This document shows, piece by piece, positions 28,340 through 35,633 of a stretch of 64,000 nt of DNA. Each line of letters opens with the position of its first letter. Position 1 is the stretch's first letter. This stretch comes from Paludibacteraceae bacterium. GTDB taxonomy: Bacteria; Bacteroidota; Bacteroidia; Bacteroidales; Paludibacteraceae. The stretch is taken from positions 62,001-126,000 of the forward strand of contig JAILLP010000013.1 of NCBI GenBank assembly GCA_024693065.1, read 5' to 3'. The notes under the pieces were generated by a model. It saw only the letters and a program-made list of their open reading frames with translations. It ran no database searches and was not told the origin of the DNA. The translations under genes were made by a program, and so were the position numbers.

Positions 28340-28427
28340 TTTTCAAACGAGCATTTTCCCAAGAAACATCCATTTCCGTACCATAGACACTTCATAAAAA
28401 TATACGCACACAAACCACATTCGTCAA

Positions 28428-28559
28428 ATGGATTGCGCCTTACTGATTGCTCACGACAGAGAAAAACATAAGGAAGAAAAATATTGTGGAATCGATATTA
28501 CACAGACATTGGGTATTTTATCCTCAATTCATCAGAAGTATAAATACTATCTTCGCTGA
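28428..28559 (+). CDS. Possible 43-codon small ORF (uncertain)
   Basis: ATG at 28428 opens a 43-residue frame (MDCALLIAHDREKHKEEKYC to HQKYKYYLR) ending in TGA. It lies between the candidate sigma-54 promoter and the tail-fibre-like gene, in a 690-base region with no other gene candidate. I recognise no family and no strong ribosome binding site, so it may be chance. The rest of this region (28560-28785) is AT-rich and shows nothing else. Confidence 0.2.
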   Translation: MDCALLIAHDREKHKEEKYCGIDITQTLGILSSIHQKYKYYLR

Positions 28560-28785
28560 AAATGGATTAGAAAACCATACCCGGCACATGTAAGTTTATC
28601 AGTATCACCCCATGCCAAATGGAGTGATTGTGTATGTCATAAAGTGTGTTATTGTGTAGCATAAACCATAAAGTGGTACATCCTTCCGTATCAGGACATC
28701 ACAAAATAAAAGACCAGCATGCTTAGTCGGATCATAATCGGGTCATTATTAATATTTTAAAATAAAATTAAAAACAAAAAGCATT

Positions 28786-29940
28786 ATGGATTTAAAAAAA
28801 TTTGGGGTTGCGGCAATGAGTGTCGCTCTATCAGTGTCAACGGCGAACGCCGAATCGTTTGAAACATTGAGTGTTAGTGGGAAATCAGCCTTGTATGGTG
28901 GTCTTTCAGTCAGAACAGCGCTTTATCACCAGCTCGATTTCAAGGACGAAACGGACGGAAGCGGAAGTGTCATCCACACGACTGGTTACAACGACTCGAA
29001 ATTCGGTCTCAGCTTCGAGGCTTCCAAGTTTGCGTTCAGGGATGGTAACGTGGGAATCGGTACTGAGCCGCTCGACACGAAGAAATTGTACGTCAAGGGA
29101 GATACCTGGTTCGAGGGCAATATCAACTTCAATGTCACCAACTGCTCCTTCCACGTGCAGACCACCGGCAATTCCGGCATAGCGATCAGCCAAACAAGCG
29201 ACAGGGATCTGGAGAAGTCCGTCAACACGATTGAGTCAAAGGTGCAAGGCAACCTCACCTCTCTCCACTTCAACGCATCCGACTACAAATTCCGCTATGG
29301 TAACGCATACTTCAAGGGCAACGTGTCAATCGGCGCGCAAGGTAGCGATAACAACAAGCTATATGTGAAGGGTAGAACCGTATTGGATATCTCGGACGAG
29401 ATGTTGCTCCTACTCACTTCCCCAGGCACCAGCATCCACTTCGACAGAGTGGTCAACATTGAAGGAGAGGTTCCGACCAACACCATCACGTCCGACGAGA
29501 TGGGAGGTTACTCACCGCTCAACTTCCGAGGCAACAGCTACCGTTTCTACATCGGCTCCGTCCTCATGGACAAAGACCTCACGGTGAACGGCAGAATCAC
29601 CTGCCACGACGAGATAGAGGTCTCCAGGCTCACATCAGACAACATGAACGTCAACCAACTTAAAGCCAAGGATATCCGCGTGGACCTCAACAATGCGGCC
29701 GACTACGTGTTCGAGGACAACTACAACCTCAAGTCATTGAAGGAGGTGGAGAGCTACGTGAAGGAGAACAAACACCTTCCAGGCATCCCATCCGCCGCAG
29801 AGATTTCCCAGAACGGCATGAGCGTGTCGGAGATGAGCAACCTCTTGCTCGAGAAGGTGGAGGAGCTCACCCTGCATCTGATCCAATTGGAGAAGGAGAA
29901 CGAAGCGTTGAAAGCGAAAGTTGAATCATTAGAAAAATAA
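28786..29940 (+). CDS. Tail-fibre-like secreted protein with C-terminal coiled coil
   Basis: The 384-residue protein has a signal-like N-terminus (GVAAMSVALSVSTANAE). Beta-rich repeats follow around NVGIGTEPLDTKKLYVKGD (about 87-105) and NVSIGAQGSDNNKLYVKGR (about 180-198). The segment YNLKSLKEVESYVKENKHLP (about 317-336) with GMSVSEMSNLLLEKVEELTL and a coiled coil to the end (LEKENEALKAKVESLEK) is the pattern common at the end of Bacteroidota tail-fibre-like proteins and resembles a short endosialidase-chaperone (S74-like) domain. It probably trimerises. It has no sorting domain. The next gene begins 6 bases later. Confidence 0.7.
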   Translation: MDLKKFGVAAMSVALSVSTANAESFETLSVSGKSALYGGLSVRTALYHQLDFKDETDGSGSVIHTTGYNDSKFGLSFEASKFAFRDGNVGIGTEPLDTKKLYVKGDTWFEGNINFNVTNCSFHVQTTGNSGIAISQTSDRDLEKSVNTIESKVQGNLTSLHFNASDYKFRYGNAYFKGNVSIGAQGSDNNKLYVKGRTVLDISDEMLLLLTSPGTSIHFDRVVNIEGEVPTNTITSDEMGGYSPLNFRGNSYRFYIGSVLMDKDLTVNGRITCHDEIEVSRLTSDNMNVNQLKAKDIRVDLNNAADYVFEDNYNLKSLKEVESYVKENKHLPGIPSAAEISQNGMSVSEMSNLLLEKVEELTLHLIQLEKENEALKAKVESLEK

Positions 29941-29946
29941 TTGGGC

Positions 29947-31506
29947 ATGAAAACGCTAAGATATATTTTACTCCTATCCGTAATCTCAATCCTTTCTATG
30001 AGTCATTCGATGGCGCAAGAAGAGATTGACCTCAATGGAGGAGCCAACATACTTCGGAGTGGACATATAGATGAAACATACCATCTTGTCTCTTCGGGCA
30101 TTTACGAGAAGACGGGGAAGTATGCACCCAACGACCACGTGGTGATCATCAACGGAGGTGTCAACTCACACTGCAACCACGTTCAATATTGGAACGACTG
30201 CTCGCTCGTCTACCAGTATTTCACGAATATTGAGGGCATCCCCGCCTCCAACATCACCGTACTGATGGCAGATGGATTAGACACAGGCAAAGAGACATTG
30301 ATAAGAAGAGACAGTAGCAAATATGCCCCTGTTTCAATGCCAGATGATGTCCTCATAGAAGTAGATGGTGACCTCCGCTATTACACGATAAACGCTCCGA
30401 CAGACTTGGACGGAGATGGGAAACCCGACATCGACAAGGCCGCCACATGGACAGATGTGCAAAACACATTCGATTCCCTAGCCACTGTCAAGGACATTGA
30501 CAAGTTATGGATTTTTGTGACAGACCACGGATCAAAAATGCCGAATGAGATTTGTTTGTGGAGCCCCCTCAGTTCCTACAATATAAATCCTTATGACATG
30601 CAGAGGCTTTTGGACAATATCACCTACAAGCACACCAATATTTTCCTGACGCAATGTTTCGGCGGAGGATTCCTTAAGGTATTGAAGGGAGAAAACAGAA
30701 CCATCATCACATCCACCTCGGCGAGCAGGTCTTCTTGGAGCTACAATGGTCAGTTTAACATATTCTTCGAGAAGTTTTTCGACGCCTTGTCAGGTACCCG
30801 ATACAATGGGGAGGAAGTAGAGGATGGGGAATTCATCGATGCGAACAGAGACAATAAAGTGTCATTGGAAGAGGCATTCATATATGCGAAAGACCACGAT
30901 AAATATTCGGAACTGTATTACAGACAATATAGTCCTGACACATTCGAAGCTCCACAATTCTACTCAAGCGAAAGCGACTTCATCTACTGCCGATACGACC
31001 TGGAAGGAAGAATAGACGTGAGATATGACAAGAGAAGCAACATTGAGATGGAAGCCATGTACGACGTGATCGGAAGAAGTGCGTTGGAAAATTGCAACGT
31101 TGTCTTCAGAAGCGGCAAATACATCCATCTCCGCGATGGGTTCAGAACCAAGAACGCCAACTTCAGGACTGAGTTCATCTCCTGCGAGGATAGCATAGAC
31201 AACGTCGGTGACATAAATAAGATAGAGCAGATCGTGACAAATCTCAACGAGCAGCTTGAAGATGAAGGCGAGGCATGGAATATAGAGTTGTTCCCAATCC
31301 CGACGGAAGGCATACTAAACGTCCGATTCAACGAAGAGGGTGACAACCTGATCACCATCGTCGACATGAGAGGCGTCATCGCATACGAGGGAAAAACGTC
31401 GAGCAAGGAGGTGCAAATTGACCTCTCCGACCGCCCGACGGGCATCTATGTGGTGCATATCACAAACGACAAAGGGGTATATACAAAATATATCATCGTG
31501 AAATAG
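29947..31506 (+). CDS. Secreted legumain-like (C13 family) peptidase with T9SS type A tail
   Basis: I use ATG 29947 (MKTLRYILLLSVISILSMSHS, a signal peptide) rather than the TTG six bases earlier. The 519-residue protein has a caspase-fold C13 domain (about 45-320). It shows DHVVIINGGVNSHCNHVQYW, the catalytic His in LWIFVTDHGS (His194) and the catalytic Cys in IFLTQCFGGGF (Cys237). Two Asp-rich calcium-like loops occur (DLDGDGKPDID and DANRDNKVSLEEAF). The last about 80 residues form a type A sorting domain (ELFPIPTEGILNV, DMRGVIAYEG, PTGIYVVHI, KYIIVK). C13 enzymes cut after Asn or Asp, or act as transpeptidases. The target here is unknown. Confidence 0.85.
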   Translation: MKTLRYILLLSVISILSMSHSMAQEEIDLNGGANILRSGHIDETYHLVSSGIYEKTGKYAPNDHVVIINGGVNSHCNHVQYWNDCSLVYQYFTNIEGIPASNITVLMADGLDTGKETLIRRDSSKYAPVSMPDDVLIEVDGDLRYYTINAPTDLDGDGKPDIDKAATWTDVQNTFDSLATVKDIDKLWIFVTDHGSKMPNEICLWSPLSSYNINPYDMQRLLDNITYKHTNIFLTQCFGGGFLKVLKGENRTIITSTSASRSSWSYNGQFNIFFEKFFDALSGTRYNGEEVEDGEFIDANRDNKVSLEEAFIYAKDHDKYSELYYRQYSPDTFEAPQFYSSESDFIYCRYDLEGRIDVRYDKRSNIEMEAMYDVIGRSALENCNVVFRSGKYIHLRDGFRTKNANFRTEFISCEDSIDNVGDINKIEQIVTNLNEQLEDEGEAWNIELFPIPTEGILNVRFNEEGDNLITIVDMRGVIAYEGKTSSKEVQIDLSDRPTGIYVVHITNDKGVYTKYIIVK

Positions 31507-31538
31507 GCAGATACCTCACAATAACTAGAATTGTTCAT

Positions 31539-31576
31539 GAGGCTGTTCTGGTCTTCCGGAACAGCCTCTATTTTTG
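31539..31576 (+). terminator. Intrinsic terminator after the C13 peptidase
   Basis: GAGGCTGTTCTGG and CCGGAACAGCCTC form a stem of about 13 bp with a short TCTT loop. TATTTTTGG follows. It lies 33 bases after the stop codon at 31506. Confidence 0.85.
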
Positions 31577-31671
31577 GCTTTTTACAATCCATATTATTGA
31601 TCAATCAGCCAACAGGATCAAATTCAAGCATAATTATCATACATAATTTCAGCCAATTATGTATATTTGTT

Positions 31672-31679
31672 TAATCAAT
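31672..31679 (+). promoter_or_regulatory. -7 element before the 83-aa gene
   Basis: TATATTTG matches TAnnTTTG and lies 13 bases upstream of the ATG at 31693. The leader would therefore be very short. The -33 side is not clear. Confidence 0.4.
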
Positions 31680-31692
31680 AACATGAAACACT

Positions 31693-31944
31693 ATGGGATT
31701 ATTAAATCAACTAATGAAAATCTTCAAGGCTTTCGGTGAGATAAGTTCCACCATAAGCAATTCCAACGACTATCTGGTGAACTTCACCGTAAAGGGCTCC
31801 GGAGATTGGGACGGTGAGCACTACATGCGTGTGCCAATCGTGGGTGCCTACACGGATGCGCAGGCCATCAAGGCGTTGCGCACGATGAACGGACTCGGAA
31901 ACGAGGTGGAGATAACCATCACAAAAGCAGAAAAAGAGGACTAA
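31693..31944 (+). CDS. Small cytoplasmic protein of unknown function, 83 aa
   Basis: The protein starts MGLLNQLMKIFKAFGEISST with no signal peptide. A mixed alpha/beta pattern follows (YLVNFTVKGSGDWDGEHYMR, then AYTDAQAIKALRTM and NEVEITITKAEKED). It has its own putative promoter and stands alone between a terminator and a convergent lipoprotein gene. I recognise no family. Confidence 0.6.
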   Translation: MGLLNQLMKIFKAFGEISSTISNSNDYLVNFTVKGSGDWDGEHYMRVPIVGAYTDAQAIKALRTMNGLGNEVEITITKAEKED

Positions 31945-32010
31945 CCCATTGAAGAATAGTCCTCTCGACTCATATTCCGCAGGAATGGCCACATAAGCCA
32001 CTCCATACAC

Positions 32011-32799
32011 TTACTGTGCCCAAATATCCGTATACTCGTCGTCGATCTTGAATGATACGGGCTTGCATTGGGTATAAAGGGAAGGGCAGTTCACCGCCTT
32101 GTAGTACGGACACCCCTTCTGCTTGGTCACGCTGATTCCCCTCCACGGCGTATCATAGCCTGAGCTATAGACCTCGAGATAGAGCACTGTTCCCTTGAGG
32201 GCATTGGAATCCTGGTATTTATTCACCTTGTGGGAACGCACCTGAATCGTGAAAGGTTGTTTCGCCTTGTAGGCGTTCTCGGGCGTGGCACCCTCCATGT
32301 AGGTCGCCACAAGCTGGGGCGTGTAGTAATCCCCGTACTGCGGGTTATACCTGTCCTTCAGGATTCTGGTCACGTCAGGAATGTTGTTGGTCACGTTGAC
32401 CATCTCGAGGCATTTGCTTCCCTCCTCTTTGTCATGGTTGTAGATCTCGAAGGCCATGAGTTCGAGGAGCACCGCCACCTCTGGCTTGCCGCCATATTGT
32501 TCCTGCACAGCCTGCAACTGCGCCGCGTTCCGAGGGAATCGGTTGAACGTGAGGGTCGCTGTCTCGCCCGGTTTCCAGGTTTGTGGATCAATGCCCCCTT
32601 TCACCGTCACCGTGATAGCTGACGTGTTGTTCACTACCGCCTCCGATTGTACGCCCTCTCCTGCGGAAGGGATTTCAGCGATGGTGGTAACCTCATCCGT
32701 GTTGTTGGATGACACCGCCTGTCCGCCCGCATTAGGCTGGTCACATGCCGCGAAAGATAAAGCAGCAAGTGCGACGGCTGAATAAATTACATGCTTCAT
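32011..32799 (-). CDS. Putative lipoprotein, DUF6935-like
   Basis: The 262-residue protein has a lipoprotein signal (YSAVALAALSFAACDQ, lipid Cys at about residue 19) and a Ser/Thr/Asn-rich linker (about 20-65). The body resembles the DUF6935 domain as I remember it: VAVLLELMAFEIYNHDKEEG, then ILKDRY, MEGATPENAYKAKQPFTIQV and TVLYLEVYSSGYDTPWRGISV. Function is unknown. The assignment is from memory of the pattern, not from a search. It is convergent with the 83-residue gene. Confidence 0.6.
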   Translation of the reverse strand: MKHVIYSAVALAALSFAACDQPNAGGQAVSSNNTDEVTTIAEIPSAGEGVQSEAVVNNTSAITVTVKGGIDPQTWKPGETATLTFNRFPRNAAQLQAVQEQYGGKPEVAVLLELMAFEIYNHDKEEGSKCLEMVNVTNNIPDVTRILKDRYNPQYGDYYTPQLVATYMEGATPENAYKAKQPFTIQVRSHKVNKYQDSNALKGTVLYLEVYSSGYDTPWRGISVTKQKGCPYYKAVNCPSLYTQCKPVSFKIDDEYTDIWAQ

Positions 32800-33121
32800 A
32801 AAAATAAATTTATCGTTTCTTGTTCAGCGAAGGACCGTTTCCTTAGAAAGAGGGCATTCTTCGCTATAAATTTTAAACTTCATGAAAGAACACTGTGCAA
32901 TAAGTGTAAAATTCGTAAAAATTCGGGAAATATGCAAGACGGGAGTGCTAAATAAAAAATCAGGAAATGTTAGTTAACCATATTTACTATTGCATGAATC
33001 CACCTTGCAAGTATCAGCTTAACAAAAAGTATTTGTTATTCATGCAACCTCTACAATCATAGATTATTTATTGATTTTTACTAATAATGTATAACAGACG
33101 TAAAATGCACGCTCTTGAAAT
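32800..33121. other. Intergenic region, no gene seen
   Basis: This AT-rich divergent region lies between the DUF6935-like lipoprotein gene and the third T9SS cassette. I see no coding frame or clear repeat in it, only the plus-strand promoter at its right end. Confidence 0.5.
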
Positions 33122-33122
33122 A

Positions 33123-33152
33123 TTGTTTTTCAAAGTACTTGCACTATCTTTG
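33123..33152 (+). promoter_or_regulatory. Bacteroidota-type promoter for the third T9SS cassette
   Basis: TTG at 33123-33125 is followed after 19 bases by TATCTTTG (33145-33152), matching TAnnTTTG. The ATG of the next gene is at 33267, giving a leader of about 107 bases that is AT-rich and may be weakly structured. Confidence 0.6.
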
Positions 33153-33266
33153 AAAAGTAATTTTGTAAATTGATTTTTCATACAAGACAATGGGTTCTAT
33201 TAATTACTAAAAAAAGAAATTATAAAACCCTATAATTAATTATAGAAATTAAGATTAAAGATATTT

Positions 33267-33737
33267 ATGGCAAAACGATTATTTATCTCATTCTTTTTAC
33301 TCTGTCTAGTATTAGGCACGCATGCAGAAGCTCAGTATATGACAATCGAGATGAAAACGGGAACCACAATCTCGTTCTTATTGGCGGACAATCCCGTCAT
33401 CACATACAACAATGAGAGTCTTGTGGTCAACAATGACATAAAAACAACATACTCTTTTGAGGATGTGAAGAATTACCACTTCACCGAATCGTTTGCGACT
33501 GGAGTCAATGCTCTTCCTACAAACGAATTAAGAATTGTATGGATAGATGACGAGACTATCGGCGTGCAAAATGCGCAACCAAACTCCATTATCGCCATTA
33601 CTGCAGTAAGCGGTGTCGTGGTATCACAAACAAGAACTGCCACTGACGGGATTTCGACAGTTAGAATGCCAAGCAAGGCAGGAGTCTATGTGCTATCCGT
33701 TGACAAACAATCATTCAAAATCACACGTAAACATTAA
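33267..33737 (+). CDS. Small secreted protein with T9SS-like tail (cassette A3)
   Basis: The 156-residue protein has a signal peptide (RLFISFFLLCLVLGTHAEA). The module TIEMKTGTTISFLLADNPVI, then NNESLVVNND, FEDVKNYHFTES and ATGV, aligns with the genes at 10514 and 26624. The tail of about 70 residues is sorting-domain-like (IGVQNAQPNSIIAITAVSG, SKAGVYVLSVD, ending KITRKH), although the usual YPNP is not visible. It is followed after 12 bases by a BspA-type LRR gene. It is more AT-rich than the other two copies, so the cassettes are diverged rather than freshly copied. Confidence 0.68.
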   Translation: MAKRLFISFFLLCLVLGTHAEAQYMTIEMKTGTTISFLLADNPVITYNNESLVVNNDIKTTYSFEDVKNYHFTESFATGVNALPTNELRIVWIDDETIGVQNAQPNSIIAITAVSGVVVSQTRTATDGISTVRMPSKAGVYVLSVDKQSFKITRKH

Positions 33738-33749
33738 TTTTATGAAATC

Positions 33750-35351
33750 ATGAAAAAAGTACTACTCTTTTTTTTAGCAACATTCGTTTCCAGTCTGTCG
33801 ATAATTGCAGCCACCAACATGTGTGTCAAATTTTATGATGGAAAAATTTTAAGATATGACGTGGATGATATAGCAGAAGTGTTCTACGAAGAAATCGGCA
33901 GCATTATTTCCGAGGATACCACGGCAGTAGACACATCTGCTACACCTTTGCAATTTGACATCGCATTCAGTCCCACATTTGATTCTATTATCACTGTAAT
34001 TTCGTATCCATGTTCAGATGTTGACACAACAATTGTCATTCCATCTAAAGTGCGAATTGAAGGCAAGGTATATCCTGTCACTTGTATTAGAAGTAATGCA
34101 TTTGCAGGTTGTAGTGGGTTAACAAGCATAAAGATACCATCAAGCATCACAAGCATTGAAAGCCAAGCATTTGAAGGCTGTGGTGAATTGACGAGCATAG
34201 TGATACCAGAAAGTGTCACTTGCATTGGAGGTCTCGCATTTGCAGGTTGTAGTGGGTTGACGAGCATAAAGATACCATCACGCATCACAAGCATTGAAAG
34301 CCAGGTATTTAGGGGTTGTAGTGGGTTGACGAGCATAGAAATACCATCAAGTGTCACAAGCATAGAAAGTAGTGCATTTGGTGGTTGTAGTGGTTTGACA
34401 AGCATTGAAATACCATCAGGTGTCACAAGCATTGGAGATCACGCATTTAATGGCTGTAGCAGTTTGACAAGCATTGAAATACCATCAGGTGTCACAAGCA
34501 TTGGAGATGATGCATTTAAGAACTGTAGTGGCTTGACGAGCATAGAGATACCATCAAGCGTTACAAACATTGGAAACGATGCATTTTATAAATGTAGTGG
34601 TTTGACAAGCATTAATGTAGCTTTAGAAAATCTTAACTATTCATCAAAAGAGGGAATATTATATGATAAAGAAGTAAAGGTAATTATTACTGTTCCGATG
34701 GGGAAGAAAGGGAGCATAAAGATACCATCAAGTGTCACAAGTATTGGAAATAGTGCATTTGAAGGCTGTAGTGGTTTGACAAGCATTGAAATACCATCAA
34801 GTGTCACAAGTATTGGAAATAGTGCATTTGCAGGCTGTAGTGGGTTGACAAGCATAGAGATCCCATCAGGTGTCACAAACATTGAAAAATATGCATTTTA
34901 TAAATGTAGTGGCTTGAAGAGCATAGAGATTCCATCAGGTGTCACAAACATTGGAAATAGTGCATTTGTGGGCTGTAGTAGTTTGACGAACATAGAGATA
35001 CCATCAAGTGTCACAAGCATAGAAAGTAGTGCATTTAGGGATTGTAGTGGTTTGACGAGCATTAAAATACCAGAAAGTGTAACAAGCATTGGAAGTAGTG
35101 CATTTAGTGGTTGTAGTGGTTTGACGAGCATAGAGATACCATTAGGAGTAAGAGGCATAGAAGGCGGTGCATTTTACAATTGTAGTGGATTGACGAGCAT
35201 TAAAATACCATCAAGTGTCACAAGCATTGGTGACTACGCATTTGGAGACTGTAATAAACTTGATATTGTGATTGACAATTCGAAAGATAATGTGACAGTT
35301 GGGAATAATGCATTTGAGGGCTGTAAATCCGTGACATACTCGAAAGAATGA
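33750..35351 (+). CDS. Secreted BspA-type leucine-rich repeat protein
   Basis: The 533-residue protein has a signal peptide (KKVLLFFLATFVSSLSIIAA). It carries the short module VKFYDGKILRYDVDDIAEVFY and then 16 full and one partial LRR of 23 residues, of the type AFxGCSGLTSIxIPSSVTSI. An insertion after the eighth repeat (NYSSKEGILYDKEVKVIITVP) is a common feature of BspA-like arrays. Such proteins are surface adhesins or ligand-binding proteins. The repeat units are very similar at DNA level (69 bp), so unit number could change by recombination. No sorting domain is seen (ends KSVTYSKE). Confidence 0.85.
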   Translation: MKKVLLFFLATFVSSLSIIAATNMCVKFYDGKILRYDVDDIAEVFYEEIGSIISEDTTAVDTSATPLQFDIAFSPTFDSIITVISYPCSDVDTTIVIPSKVRIEGKVYPVTCIRSNAFAGCSGLTSIKIPSSITSIESQAFEGCGELTSIVIPESVTCIGGLAFAGCSGLTSIKIPSRITSIESQVFRGCSGLTSIEIPSSVTSIESSAFGGCSGLTSIEIPSGVTSIGDHAFNGCSSLTSIEIPSGVTSIGDDAFKNCSGLTSIEIPSSVTNIGNDAFYKCSGLTSINVALENLNYSSKEGILYDKEVKVIITVPMGKKGSIKIPSSVTSIGNSAFEGCSGLTSIEIPSSVTSIGNSAFAGCSGLTSIEIPSGVTNIEKYAFYKCSGLKSIEIPSGVTNIGNSAFVGCSSLTNIEIPSSVTSIESSAFRDCSGLTSIKIPESVTSIGSSAFSGCSGLTSIEIPLGVRGIEGGAFYNCSGLTSIKIPSSVTSIGDYAFGDCNKLDIVIDNSKDNVTVGNNAFEGCKSVTYSKE

Positions 35352-35600
35352 TACCCTTTTTCGAGAATGTAAAAACGAAAGAAGCCAAAAACAGGAGTTT
35401 TTTTACTATTGGCGATCTGTTGTTTAAGTCATACGTGATGCTAATCTTAACGATGTTATAGCAATACAGAAGTTGGATAGGAGTGTCTATCTGTTCGCAA
35501 AGTGATAGCAATCCTTGCAAATTTTTAGGAGAAAATCTTCTTGGCAGAAATGGGTATTAAATTTTACTTTTCACATCCGCTTTTTATCGCTTAGTTTCTG

Positions 35601-35608
35601 TATCTTTG
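35601..35608 (+). promoter_or_regulatory. -7 element for the TPR/barrel operon
   Basis: TATCTTTG matches TAnnTTTG and lies 25 bases before the ATG at 35634. TTTT near 35581 sits at about the -33 position. The 280 bases between the LRR gene and this site hold no gene. Confidence 0.55.
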
Positions 35609-35633
35609 CGAAAATGTATAATTATAGACACCA

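Noticed and set aside
28192-28413. A minus-strand frame of 73 codons.
   Set aside because: No ribosome binding site or family resemblance. It covers the candidate sigma-54 promoter, and composition looks random.
34060-35300. Regular 69-bp DNA repeats as a possible CRISPR or satellite.
   Set aside because: They stay in frame and encode the 23-residue LRR units of one protein.
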